From NCBI GenBank assembly GCA_015064205.1, contig SVSR01000006.1, positions 1 to 56,262 on the forward strand: a stretch of 56,262 bases of DNA, written 5' to 3'. The notes beneath the pieces were generated by a model. The model was not told the DNA's origin and made no database searches. It saw only the letters and a list, made by a program, of their open reading frames with translations. This document shows positions 35,623 through 44,180 of this stretch, one piece after another; position 1 is the first letter of the stretch, and each line of letters opens with the position of its first letter. The DNA is from Oscillospiraceae bacterium (GTDB taxonomy: Bacteria; Bacillota; Clostridia; Oscillospirales; CAG-272). A program made the translations under genes and the position numbers.

Positions 35623-36689
35623 TTTATATTATCCTCCGAGTCAATTGTAACTTCACGTCCAAGTTCTGCGGACCTATAGATAGCATTAAGTATAGACTGC
35701 ATTTGAATTGCCTTGTTGATGTCATATCTTGTATTACGTTTGTTTTCTCTGATACACTCAGCAAAATGTTCGACTTCCGCATATCCGCTGTCGGACTGGG
35801 GGATAGTTATATTCTCATCTGTGAGATAGCCTGAGTTTTCCGTGTAAACTACAGGGGTGCCTGCACGAAGTGCACCTGACTTTGTTCCAGCAATGATAGT
35901 TTGATTAAAGTCAGGAAGCTGAATAGACCAGCTTGCTTCAAAGAGAAGTTGAGCGCCGTTTTCAAAATGGATAACACCGGCGCCAGAGTCTTCACAGTTG
36001 CGTGCGCCTGCAGGAGACGGAGCGCCCGTCCATACAAAGCTTCTTTCACATTCCGAGTTTATTTTGTCAGAAAATGTCATAGCACAAACTCTAACAGGCT
36101 TCGGTTCACCCATGAGATACCATGCGGCGTCGATAGCGTGAACTCCAATATCAAGAATGGGGCCTCCTCCTGATATTTCTTTATCGGTAAACCAACCCTT
36201 AGGCTCTCCTCGACGGCGTACATACGAAGCCTTGCCATAATAGATTTCACCAAAATCACCGGCGTCTATACGCTTTTTAAGAGATAGTGACTCATTCGAA
36301 AAACGACCTGGAACAGCATGGATATATACAAGATTCTTTTCGTCAAGGATATTCTTTAATTCTTTAAGCTCTTCAACTGTCATTGCAGCAGGTTTTTCAC
36401 ACATAATGTGTTTACCTGCCTTAGCGGCAGCAATACATACCGGAACGTGAGCTGCATTCCAGGTGCAAATGTCAATACCGTCAAGATCACACTCAGCAAG
36501 CATTTTATCTACTGAGTCATAGTACTTTTCTATGCCAAATTTTTCGGCAGTTTTCCTTGCTCTTTCAATGTCAATGTCGCATATTGCCTCAAGCTTTACA
36601 CCTATCTTCTTAGCTTTTTCATATGCCGGTAGATGCAGGTTTCTTGCTATTGCACCGGCTCCCACAAGTCCTATTTTTATTTCTTTCAT
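35619..36689 (-). CDS. Gfo/Idh/MocA family oxidoreductase
   Basis: NAD(P)-dependent sugar dehydrogenase, 356 residues. The Rossmann motif GLVGAGAIARNLHLPAYEKA is N-terminal, MCEKPAAMT near residue 95 carries the conserved Lys, and GGGPILDIGVHAIDAAWYLMG near residue 175 supplies the Asp/His catalytic pair. Family members oxidise inositols, glucosides (at C3), or amino-sugar derivatives. A GH109 glycosidase, also of this fold, is less likely because the protein is short and has no signal peptide. It sits between the two TIM-barrel genes in one operon. Confidence 0.9.
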   Translation of the reverse strand: MKEIKIGLVGAGAIARNLHLPAYEKAKKIGVKLEAICDIDIERARKTAEKFGIEKYYDSVDKMLAECDLDGIDICTWNAAHVPVCIAAAKAGKHIMCEKPAAMTVEELKELKNILDEKNLVYIHAVPGRFSNESLSLKKRIDAGDFGEIYYGKASYVRRRGEPKGWFTDKEISGGGPILDIGVHAIDAAWYLMGEPKPVRVCAMTFSDKINSECERSFVWTGAPSPAGARNCEDSGAGVIHFENGAQLLFEASWSIQLPDFNQTIIAGTKSGALRAGTPVVYTENSGYLTDENITIPQSDSGYAEVEHFAECIRENKRNTRYDINKAIQMQSILNAIYRSAELGREVTIDSEDNIK

Positions 36690-36703
36690 AGTTATATCCT
36701 CCT

Positions 36704-37537
36704 TTATTTTCCGTAAACTTCGGAAATAATATTTTCAAGATAGATTTTCGATTTTGCTATATCGGCGTTTCTGTCGGCTCTGCCTTCCATTTCGTGCTCG
36801 ATAACGATGTCGCCGGCATAACCGAATTCCTTGAGCTGCTCTATGAGGCGGCGGAAATTAACACTACCCTCTCCTATTTGAGTCTGCTTTCCGCCAACTT
36901 CTCCAAATTTAGGGGGAATAGCATCTTTTGCATGCATACCAAAAATACGTGAGCCAAGAAGCTCCATAGCCTCGTTAGGATTTCCTCTGCCCCCGCTTAT
37001 AAAGTTTGCGGGGTCAAAGTTTACACCAACGTTATCAAGGCCGATCTCATTAATTAGTATACTTAACGTAAGTGGAAGCTCCTCGCCCGTTTCAAAGGCA
37101 AACCTTTGTCCACGCTCATCAAGCTCTTTGCAAAAAGCTTTAAGTTCGTTTGCGATAGCAATATGGGTAGGGTGATATGGATCATCAGGGATAAATCCGG
37201 TATGCGTTATAATTGTTGAAACGCCAAGATCATAGGCGAAACGTGCACCGCGACGTAGATCTTCCATTCGTACTGCGCGAAGATAATCAGGAACAAGACC
37301 GAGAGTACTGTACTTTTGCGGATGACTCCATACAACAGGAGCTCTCCAGCCGCACCATACGGCGCTAACAGCAAACTCTTCTTTTTTAAGTATTGCTTTA
37401 AGTTCATTAAGGTTGTCCTTGGTGTAGAAATCCATATTCCAAATGCAGATCTGACCGCAATCAAAGCCAAGAGCCTTTGCCTGTCGGATGTTTTCTTTGT
37501 AATTTTCGGTTATATCAACCAATAATCCTACCTTCAT
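36704..37537 (-). CDS. Sugar phosphate isomerase/epimerase, xylose isomerase-like TIM barrel
   Basis: First gene of the leftward operon, 277 residues. Probable metal ligands are the Glu in FAFETGEEL near residue 148, the Asp in GVNFDPANF near 178, the His in FGMHAKDA near 205 and the Glu in IVIEHEM near 248. It shares the fold but little sequence with the second TIM barrel, so the two probably catalyse different steps. GGAG lies just upstream of the ATG. The strong promoter and operator-like palindrome at 37551-37605 precede it. Confidence 0.88.
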   Translation of the reverse strand: MKVGLLVDITENYKENIRQAKALGFDCGQICIWNMDFYTKDNLNELKAILKKEEFAVSAVWCGWRAPVVWSHPQKYSTLGLVPDYLRAVRMEDLRRGARFAYDLGVSTIITHTGFIPDDPYHPTHIAIANELKAFCKELDERGQRFAFETGEELPLTLSILINEIGLDNVGVNFDPANFISGGRGNPNEAMELLGSRIFGMHAKDAIPPKFGEVGGKQTQIGEGSVNFRRLIEQLKEFGYAGDIVIEHEMEGRADRNADIAKSKIYLENIISEVYGK

Positions 37538-37550
37538 AGCTTCTCCTTTA

Positions 37551-37582
37551 AAATTGTTTATATTATTTACAATTTAATTGTA
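37551..37582. promoter_or_regulatory. Operator-like palindromes at the amino-sugar operon promoter
   Basis: TACAATTTAATTGTA (37568-37582) is a perfect 15-bp palindrome with a single central base, and the -10 box is its right half. A third half-site, AAATTGT at 37551-37557, forms a second inverted repeat with ACAATTT at 37569-37575. Binding here would block polymerase, so a repressor site is likely. The candidate protein is the XRE-kinase fusion of the same operon. Confidence 0.65.
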
Positions 37583-37605
37583 CTATCGTGAAATAAAGTT
37601 GTCAA
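37577..37605 (-). promoter_or_regulatory. Promoter of the amino-sugar operon
   Basis: On the minus strand a perfect TTGACA (37600-37605) and TACAAT (37577-37582) are spaced by 17 bases, 40 bases upstream of the first TIM-barrel start. Confidence 0.88.
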
Positions 37606-37633
37606 TATTGCATTACTTGAATAAAAAAACGTC

Positions 37634-37654
37634 AATTCAAGCTGCGCTTGAATT
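37634..37654. repeat. Inverted repeat upstream of the operon promoter
   Basis: AATTCAAGC (37634-37642) and GCTTGAATT (37646-37654) form a perfect inverted repeat around TGC, about 30 bases upstream of the -35 box. It could be a second regulatory site. The plus-strand side has an A7 run, so part of it may also act in termination. Confidence 0.5.
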
Positions 37655-37668
37655 TTAGTGATGAAAGA

Positions 37669-37710
37669 AGCGACACTTGATAATTAAATCAAATGTCGCT
37701 AACTATAAAT
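37669..37710 (-). terminator. Hairpin after the EamA transporter gene
   Basis: AGCGACACTTGAT (37669-37681) pairs with ATCAAATGTCGCT (37688-37700) with one mismatch and a six-base loop. It lies 30 bases past the transporter stop, with only a modest T-rich tail (TTCTTTC). Confidence 0.55.
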
Positions 37711-37732
37711 TTTAATTATTTTTGTTAATAAC

Positions 37733-38635
37733 TTATGTTTTTCTTTTGTCCGGGAGTTGAGCTAGTATGATCGCGAAGAAAACGATAGCACAACCGAAAA
37801 TCTCGCGGTGAGAAAGAGTGCTTGGGTTTCCTGTAATTTTGCTGTATACAAATTCTCCGAGAAGTGCAAATACCGACTCAAGACTTAATATAAGTGATGC
37901 AAGAGTCGGATTAACGCCTTTCTGACCGACAATTTGTAATGTATATGCAACACCGCAAGACATTACGCCGGCATACAGGATAGCCGCTTTTGCGTCTATA
38001 ATTGCAGATAGCTCAGGTTTTTCGAATAAAATAATAGGCAACACAGACAAGAGTCCGCATATAATAAATTGTATGCATGACATTGCTACGCCGTCAGCTT
38101 TAGGCGAGAAATAATCTATTACAAGAATATGTATCGAAAACATTGTTGCAGCAAGTATGAGATAAATATCACCCGGAGCAAGTGTAAATTTCTCGCCATC
38201 AAAGCAGAGAAAATAGAGCCCTATAAGAGAGGCTATAACGGCAATAATCAGTTTAATGCCGGTTTTTTTGCCGGTGAATCCACCGATCATGGGCACTATA
38301 ACTATATATAGTGCTGTCATGAATCCGGCTTTCCCGGGACTTGTATCGACCAGAGCATATTGTTGCAGTGTAGATGCAATAAAAAGAATCACGCCACAGC
38401 ATATACCGCCTGTTATTAGAACTTTTTTGTTTTCTTTTTGAAGTTCACCACGGCGGTTTGCTCTGCACCGGAGTATAAACACTAACGGAATTAACACCAC
38501 TCCGCCGATAAGCGATCTTATTCCGTTGAATGTGAATGGTTTGATATAGTCCATACCAACGCTCTGAGCAATAAACGCAAGTCCCCAGATGATTGATGTA
38601 AGTAATAAAAATGAGCTGTTTCTTAATTTATTCAT
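37733..38635 (-). CDS. DMT superfamily (EamA) transporter
   Basis: A 300-residue membrane protein with ten predicted helices in two EamA repeats (first about 5-135, second about 150-290). The N-terminal ILTSIIWGLAFIAQSVGMDYI and the C-terminal SLESVFALLGEFVYSKI are typical. Members export or import small metabolites; the substrate is unknown. AGGTG precedes the ATG. It follows tpiA in the same direction, but a strong hairpin lies between them, so its expression may depend on read-through. Confidence 0.87.
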   Translation of the reverse strand: MNKLRNSSFLLLTSIIWGLAFIAQSVGMDYIKPFTFNGIRSLIGGVVLIPLVFILRCRANRRGELQKENKKVLITGGICCGVILFIASTLQQYALVDTSPGKAGFMTALYIVIVPMIGGFTGKKTGIKLIIAVIASLIGLYFLCFDGEKFTLAPGDIYLILAATMFSIHILVIDYFSPKADGVAMSCIQFIICGLLSVLPIILFEKPELSAIIDAKAAILYAGVMSCGVAYTLQIVGQKGVNPTLASLILSLESVFALLGEFVYSKITGNPSTLSHREIFGCAIVFFAIILAQLPDKRKT

Positions 38636-38645
38636 ATTGCACCTA

Positions 38646-38674
38646 AAAATAATCGGGCGGCTTAAACCGCCCGA
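38646..38674 (-). terminator. Terminator after tpiA
   Basis: TCGGGCGG (38653-38660) and CCGCCCGA (38667-38674) pair perfectly around CTTAAA. On the minus strand the stem is followed by TTATTTTTA. It lies 15 bases after the tpiA stop. Confidence 0.85.
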
Positions 38675-38688
38675 CTTTTCTTTTGAAT

Positions 38689-39456
38689 TTACTGTGCTGC
38701 GTCAACAATTATTGTGAAATCTTCAGTCTTAAGAGAAGCACCGCCGATAAGTCCGCCGTCAACGTTTTCTTTGGAAAGAAGCTCTGCGGCATTCTTTGCA
38801 TTCATTGAACCGCCGTACTGGATAACAGTTGCATCAGCCTCAGCTTTAGTATAGAGCTTTGCAATAACGTTTCTGATGATTGCGCAAACCTCTTCAGCCT
38901 GTTCGGCAGTTGCGGTCTTACCTGTACCGATTGCCCATACAGGCTCATATGCGATAATTACGTTCTTAAGCTGCTCGCTTGTAACGTCCTTAAGCGCAAT
39001 CTTTGTCTGCATAGAAACGATTTCTTCTGTGATACCGAGTTCACGCTCGTCAAGCATTTCGCCAACACAAAGGATAACCTTAAGGCCTGCATTAAGTGCA
39101 GCAAGTGTTCTGAGGTTTACGGTTTTGTCTGTTTCGCCAAAATACTGTCTGCGCTCGCTATGACCTATTACAACGTACTCAGCTCCGCATTCGAGAAGCA
39201 TTTCTGCAGAGATTTCGCCGGTGTATGCGCCGTTTTCCTTGAAGTGAACGTTCTGCGCGCCAACTTTTACGTTTGTTCCCTTTGCGCTTGCAACAGCAGC
39301 TGCAATATCAACAAAAGGTACGCAAAGAACGATATCACATTGATTCTTGCCTGCTACCTTGACAACAAGCTCATCTATGAAAGCCGATGTTTTGGAGGGC
39401 GTCATATTCATTTTCCAGTTTCCCGCAATAACGGGACGTCTTAGAGATTTGTTCAT
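38689..39456 (-). CDS. tpiA: Triosephosphate isomerase
   Basis: Interconverts dihydroxyacetone phosphate and glyceraldehyde-3-phosphate. The 255 residues have the substrate Lys in AGNWKMNMT near residue 14, the electrophile His in VIGHSERRQYFGET near 98, the catalytic Glu in AYEPVWAIGTG near 170, and the phosphate loop GGLIGGASL near 235. It lies 25 bases after pgk, forming a glycolytic pair. Confidence 0.98.
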   Translation of the reverse strand: MNKSLRRPVIAGNWKMNMTPSKTSAFIDELVVKVAGKNQCDIVLCVPFVDIAAAVASAKGTNVKVGAQNVHFKENGAYTGEISAEMLLECGAEYVVIGHSERRQYFGETDKTVNLRTLAALNAGLKVILCVGEMLDERELGITEEIVSMQTKIALKDVTSEQLKNVIIAYEPVWAIGTGKTATAEQAEEVCAIIRNVIAKLYTKAEADATVIQYGGSMNAKNAAELLSKENVDGGLIGGASLKTEDFTIIVDAAQ

Positions 39457-39481
39457 CTTGTAAGTCCTTCTTTACATGTTA

Positions 39482-40780
39482 TTACTTGTTGTTAAGGCAA
39501 GCGATACCGGGAAGGTCCTTACCTTCTAAGAATTCAAGAGATGCACCGCCGCCTGTTGAGATGTGAGTCATCTTATCTGCGTAACCGAGCTTTTCAACTG
39601 CTGCAGCGCTGTCGCCGCCGCCGATAATGGAGATTGCGCCGGACTCAGCAACCGCCTTAGCAACTGTTTCTGTGCCTGCTGCGAAGTTCTTCCATTCGGA
39701 AACGCCCATCGGTCCGTTCCAAACTACTGTTCCGGCACCCTTTATGGACTTTGAGAAGAGTTCCTGGGTGATAGGTCCGATGTCAAGTCCCATCCAGCCG
39801 TCCGGAATGGAGTCGGAATAAATTCTCATGTATTCTGTATTTTCGTCGTATTCCTTACCTACCATATTATCTACGGGGAGAAGGAAGTTAACGTTCTTCG
39901 CGCGAGCCTTTGAAAGGAGCTCAAGAGCAAGGTCGAGCTTGTCTTCTTCGCAAAGAGATGTTCCTGTTGTATTACCAAGTGCACGGAAGAATGTGTAAGC
40001 CATACCGCCGCCGATAATGAGAGTATCAACCTTTTCAATGAGGTTATTGATAACGCCGATCTTATCGGAAACCTTTGCACCGCCAAGAATTGCAACGAAA
40101 GGACGAACGGGGTTGCTGAGCGCATCGCCCATTATCTTAATCTCTTTCTGAATGAGGTAACCGCATACAGCGTCTTTGATAAATTCTGTAACGCCTGCAG
40201 TTGAAGAGTGCGCTCTGTGTGCAGAACCGAATGCATCATTTACATAAAGATCGGCAAATTCAGCAAGTGCCTTTGAGAAAGAAGGATCGTTCTTTGTTTC
40301 TCTTGCATCGAAACGAACATTTTCGATAAGAACAGCTTCGCCGTCCTTAAGAGCTGCTACCTTCGCCTTAGCATCTTCACCGATTATATCAGTTGCGAAT
40401 GTAACCTTACCGTCAAGAAGCTCATTGAGTCTGTCTGCAACAGGCTTAAGTGTGAACTTGACGGGATCTTCTTTTGCAGCCTTTTCAAGCATTTTTGCCT
40501 TAGCTTCTGCCTGTTCTTCTGCGGGAAGAGCTTCGATCTTAGCTTTTTCCTTTTTGGTAAGTCCGAAACCTTCGGTAAGAACTGCGTGAGGCTTGCCCAT
40601 ATGTGAGCAAAGGATAACCTTTGCGCCATGCTCTAAAAGGTATTTGATTGTGGGGATAGCGCTTACGATTCTCTTATCGCTTGTGATAACTCCGTCCTTG
40701 AGCGGTACGTTAAAGTCGCAACGAACGAGAACTCTCTTGCCGGATACTTCAATATCCTCAATGGTCTTCTTGTTGTACAT
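39482..40780 (-). CDS. pgk: Phosphoglycerate kinase with an inserted charged segment
   Basis: Transfers phosphate from 1,3-bisphosphoglycerate to ADP in glycolysis. Landmarks are VRCDFNVPL near residue 19, SHMGKP at 59-64, [11 protein letters not shown] near 153, and the nucleotide region [13 protein letters not shown] near 388. At 432 residues it is about 35 longer than usual. The extra length is a Lys/Glu/Ala-rich helix-like insertion at about residues 66-107, between SHMGKP and [10 protein letters not shown]. It is first in a pgk-tpiA unit with its own promoter. Confidence 0.97.
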   Translation of the reverse strand: MYNKKTIEDIEVSGKRVLVRCDFNVPLKDGVITSDKRIVSAIPTIKYLLEHGAKVILCSHMGKPHAVLTEGFGLTKKEKAKIEALPAEEQAEAKAKMLEKAAKEDPVKFTLKPVADRLNELLDGKVTFATDIIGEDAKAKVAALKDGEAVLIENVRFDARETKNDPSFSKALAEFADLYVNDAFGSAHRAHSSTAGVTEFIKDAVCGYLIQKEIKIMGDALSNPVRPFVAILGGAKVSDKIGVINNLIEKVDTLIIGGGMAYTFFRALGNTTGTSLCEEDKLDLALELLSKARAKNVNFLLPVDNMVGKEYDENTEYMRIYSDSIPDGWMGLDIGPITQELFSKSIKGAGTVVWNGPMGVSEWKNFAAGTETVAKAVAESGAISIIGGGDSAAAVEKLGYADKMTHISTGGGASLEFLEGKDLPGIACLNNK

Positions 40781-40854
40781 ATTTTCACCTCAAAAATAAA
40801 ATTTTACATAGTTAATTATGCGGCGTTTTCACCGCAAAAATTCTCACGGCTAAT

Positions 40855-40883
40855 ATTGTATCATATTTTAGCGATTTTGGCAA
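40855..40883 (-). promoter_or_regulatory. Promoter of pgk-tpiA
   Basis: On the minus strand TTGCCA (40878-40883) and TACAAT (40855-40860) are spaced by 17 bases, with a TG extended -10. The 5' leader of about 70 bases holds a small TGCGG/CCGCA hairpin. Confidence 0.78.
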
Positions 40884-40927
40884 GCATATTTTGTTAAAAA
40901 ATCAACAATTTTACTGATTTATCAGTT

Positions 40928-41737
40928 TTATGCTACTATAGCGCTGATACCGAAATAAGCTAATACTATTACGGCAAGTATTATTCTGTAATAACCGAAA
41001 AATTTAAAATCATGTTTTTTTACGTATTCTACAAGGAATTTCATTGAAATCAGGGATACGACGTATGCTACAAGCATTCCCGTAATCAGCACCAGCAAGT
41101 TTTCAGTACTGAAAAGGTCAAGATTCGTGATAATTTTCAAGAAACTGACGCCAAACATAACGGGTATCGCCAGGAAAAATGAAAATTCAGCCGCAAGTTC
41201 TCTTGAGCATCCGATTATTATAGCGCCAAGTATCGTAGCTCCTGAACGCGACGTGCCCGGTACTATTGAAAGAACCTGAAACGCTCCTATGATGAGTGCA
41301 GTTTTGTATGTTAAGGTGTTAAGCGTTGTGACGACAGGTGTTTTTTTTCTGTTCTCAACAACTATAAATGCGATGCCATAGATAAGTAAGGTAGAAGCAA
41401 CCAGAAACTCATTGTCCTTCATATAGTCATTAAAAATAAGACCTATAACTGCGGCAGGAATACATGCAACTATTACTTTAAACCACATATGCCATGTTTC
41501 TGATTTTTCAAGCTTGCTTTTTGATGGCGCAAAAGGATTGAGCTTTTTGAAATACATTGTCACGACTGCGAGTATCGCACCAAGCTGAATAACATAAATG
41601 TACAGATCACTATTTGTAAAACCTGTATTGTTTATAAATCTATTCAAAAGGATCATATGCCCTGTTGAACTGATAGGAAGCCATTCTGTTATTCCCTCAA
41701 CAATACCGAGCAAAAGTGATTTCAGAATTTCTATCAT
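40928..41737 (-). CDS. uppP: Undecaprenyl-diphosphatase
   Basis: Membrane enzyme that recycles the undecaprenyl carrier lipid for peptidoglycan synthesis and gives bacitracin tolerance. The 269 residues show EGITEWLPISSTGHM near residue 14 with catalytic Glu and Ser/His, and the Arg motif PGTSRSGATI near residue 160, among about eight membrane helices. It follows the U32 gene by 11 bases at the end of a five-gene leftward operon. Confidence 0.97.
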   Translation of the reverse strand: MIEILKSLLLGIVEGITEWLPISSTGHMILLNRFINNTGFTNSDLYIYVIQLGAILAVVTMYFKKLNPFAPSKSKLEKSETWHMWFKVIVACIPAAVIGLIFNDYMKDNEFLVASTLLIYGIAFIVVENRKKTPVVTTLNTLTYKTALIIGAFQVLSIVPGTSRSGATILGAIIIGCSRELAAEFSFFLAIPVMFGVSFLKIITNLDLFSTENLLVLITGMLVAYVVSLISMKFLVEYVKKHDFKFFGYYRIILAVIVLAYFGISAIVA

Positions 41738-41748
41738 TGTAACCTCCG

Positions 41749-42975
41749 TTAGTCGCCTGAGCGCATTATATCGCCCGGCTTTACTTCAAATGGAACTTTT
41801 ACATAAAATTTCATGAACGGATGCGGAGCACTTTCAAGCGGAGTCATGTTTTCATCAAACATCTCATCAAGAGTTAATCCGCGGCCGCATTTACCGGGAG
41901 ATATTATTTCTGCGCTTGTTCCCCTGACTGCCTTGTTTCTTTGAATAAACAGTGCAAGACCACTTTGAGCATCATAATCCTGTGCAATAGCAAGATACGC
42001 CTTTTCACGCAGATATCCGGGTGTTGTGCACGTTTTTGCATCATCAAGCGGGCGGTCATAATAGAAGCCCGTTGCGTACTCACGGTGGCTTACGCTGTCA
42101 AGCTCTTTTGACCATAACGGATCAAACACATAGCCGTCAGGATCGCTTAAATACCTGTCGATCGCCATTCTGTAAGTGTTGGTAACAACGGCCGTATAGT
42201 AGGAACTCTTCATTCTTCCCTCTATTTTAAAACTCGTTATGCCCGATTTTACAAGCTCGGGAATGTGTTCTATCATACACATATCCTTTGAACTCATAAT
42301 AAACGTTCCGTTTTTGTCTTGTTCAAGCGGCAGAACGTCATTGGGGCGCTTTTCTTCATAAACTTCAAAGTTCCAACGGCAAGGCTGAGCGCATCTCCCG
42401 CGGTTTGCATCTCTGTTTGTGAAGTGCTGCGAAAGCAAACATCTTCCGCTGTAAGATATACACATTGAGCCGTGTATAAAAGCTTCAAGCTCAAGCTCGT
42501 CGGGTATATTGGCTCTTATCTTGAGTATTTCGTCGAATGTAAGCTCGCGCGCAAGAACTACCCTTTTTGCTCCAAGCCTCATCCACTGTATTGCAGCTTC
42601 GGCACTTACAACGCTTGCCTGAGTTGATATATGAATTTCTGTACGGGGTAAATATTTTTTTACCAATGCTATTACACCCATGTCAACACATATTACTGCG
42701 TCGGGCGGTGTAGTAGACAGAAATCTCAAATATTCGTGTAAATTTTCATACTCATCGGGGTGCGGCATTGTGTTAAGAGTGATATAAATACGAACTCCCC
42801 TTTCGTGAGCATATTTTATGGCTTCTTTCAGTTCATCGTTGCTGAAATTGTCAGCTGCAGCACGCATGCCGAAATCATTACCTGCAAGATAAACGGCATC
42901 GGCGCCGTATAATATTGCGCTCTTCATTTTTTCAAAATTGCCTGCAGGTGATAAAAGCTCAGGTTTATTGGGCAT
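41749..42975 (-). CDS. Peptidase U32 family protein (TrhP/RlhA-like)
   Basis: A 408-residue member of the U32 family. Despite the name, characterised relatives hydroxylate RNA (TrhP on tRNA, RlhA on 23S rRNA). Typical segments are PELLSPAGNFEKMKSAI at the start, YGADAVYLAG, and the cysteine signature region EAFIHGSMCISYSGRCLLSQHFTN near residue 165 followed by GRCAQPCRW, which supplies four clustered Cys. FKIEGRMKSSYYTA near residue 250 is also conserved. Which RNA it modifies is not visible here. It lies in the aminotransferase operon. Confidence 0.92.
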   Translation of the reverse strand: MPNKPELLSPAGNFEKMKSAILYGADAVYLAGNDFGMRAAADNFSNDELKEAIKYAHERGVRIYITLNTMPHPDEYENLHEYLRFLSTTPPDAVICVDMGVIALVKKYLPRTEIHISTQASVVSAEAAIQWMRLGAKRVVLARELTFDEILKIRANIPDELELEAFIHGSMCISYSGRCLLSQHFTNRDANRGRCAQPCRWNFEVYEEKRPNDVLPLEQDKNGTFIMSSKDMCMIEHIPELVKSGITSFKIEGRMKSSYYTAVVTNTYRMAIDRYLSDPDGYVFDPLWSKELDSVSHREYATGFYYDRPLDDAKTCTTPGYLREKAYLAIAQDYDAQSGLALFIQRNKAVRGTSAEIISPGKCGRGLTLDEMFDENMTPLESAPHPFMKFYVKVPFEVKPGDIMRSGD

Positions 42976-42995
42976 ACATTGTGGCCTTTCTGTTT

Positions 42996-44180
42996 TTACT
43001 TGATTTTACCTTGTTTAAGCTCGGTGAGAAACTCTTCGAGTCTTTCAAGAGCAAGTGAAATATGTTTTACCGAATAAGCATAAGAGATTCTCGCAAATCC
43101 TTCGCCGCAACTACCGAACGCATTTCCGGGAACGATAGCTACTTTTTTAGAGTACAAAAGCTTTTCGGCAAATTCCTCGGATGAAAGTCCTGATTTTCCT
43201 ACGTTCGGAAATGCATAGAAGGCGCCTTCCGGTTCGAAGCAATCAAGACCGATTTTATTAAGGCCGCTTACGAGGAATTTTCTTCTGCGGTTATATTCGG
43301 CAGACATTTCTGCTATGTCCGAATCTCCGTTTTTCATAGCTTCTATTGCCGCAAACTGGCTCGTTGTAGGCGCACACATTATAGCATACTGGTGAATTTT
43401 AAGCATTTGGGAAACGAGTTCGGTCGGTCCTGCAAGATAACCGAGTCTCCAACCGGTCATAGCATATGCTTTTGAAAAACCGCTGACAAGTATCGTTCTG
43501 TCTTTCATAGAAGGTATTGAAGCAATAGAAGTATGCTTAAATCCGTATGTAAGTTCGGCGTATATTTCATCCGACAAAACTATAGCATTTGTCTTTTCGA
43601 TAACGCGAGCGAGTGCTTCAAGCTCACTTTTTGTAAGCACAGCGCCGGTAGGGTTATTGGGAAACGGAATAACTATCATTTTTGTCTTTGGCGTTATTGC
43701 CGCTTCAAGCGCCTCGGGAGTTAATTTGAAATTATCCTCAGCCTTTGTTTCGACAAACACAGGCTTTCCATGAGAAAGTTCTACAATTGGCCCATAGCAA
43801 ACAAATGAAGGAATCGGTATTATTACTTCATCGTCCGTATCTACTATAGCTCTGACAGCCAAATCTATTGCTTCGCTTCCACCCACCGTAACGATAACTT
43901 CGTCTTTGGGTGAGTAATCAAGCGAAAAGCGTCTGTTTAAATATTCGGCTATTGATTCCCTTAGAGCCGGCATACCGCTGTTGCCTGTATAGTAAGTTTT
44001 ACCGCCCTCAAGACTGGTTATAGCCGCGTCTCTTATGTGCTGAGGTGTTACAAAATCAGGTTCTCCGACCGTAAGAGAAATAACGTCATCCATTTCATTT
44101 AAAAGATCGAAAAATTTTCTTATTCCCGAAGGTTTTATGTCAGAAATGCGTTTTGGTATAATAGTATTTTTATCTATCAT
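42996..44180 (-). CDS. Class I/II (AspC-like) pyridoxal-phosphate aminotransferase
   Basis: A 394-residue fold-type I aminotransferase. PLP contacts are the Asn in PNNPTGAVL near residue 172, the Asp/Tyr in VLSDEIYAELTYG near 203, and the Schiff-base Lys in SGFSKAYAMTGWRLGY near 238. The substrate Arg is in FARISYAYS near the C terminus. It probably acts on aspartate or aromatic amino acids. Its start overlaps the end of the Lrp-type regulator by four bases, so the regulator likely senses its substrate or product. Confidence 0.92.
   Translation of the reverse strand: MIDKNTIIPKRISDIKPSGIRKFFDLLNEMDDVISLTVGEPDFVTPQHIRDAAITSLEGGKTYYTGNSGMPALRESIAEYLNRRFSLDYSPKDEVIVTVGGSEAIDLAVRAIVDTDDEVIIPIPSFVCYGPIVELSHGKPVFVETKAEDNFKLTPEALEAAITPKTKMIVIPFPNNPTGAVLTKSELEALARVIEKTNAIVLSDEIYAELTYGFKHTSIASIPSMKDRTILVSGFSKAYAMTGWRLGYLAGPTELVSQMLKIHQYAIMCAPTTSQFAAIEAMKNGDSDIAEMSAEYNRRRKFLVSGLNKIGLDCFEPEGAFYAFPNVGKSGLSSEEFAEKLLYSKKVAIVPGNAFGSCGEGFARISYAYSVKHISLALERLEEFLTELKQGKIK

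Noticed and set aside
35619-36689. GH109 glycosidase instead of a Gfo/Idh/MocA dehydrogenase
   Set aside because: It has no signal peptide and is shorter than GH109 enzymes; the operon context suits a cytoplasmic dehydrogenase. Not fully excluded.
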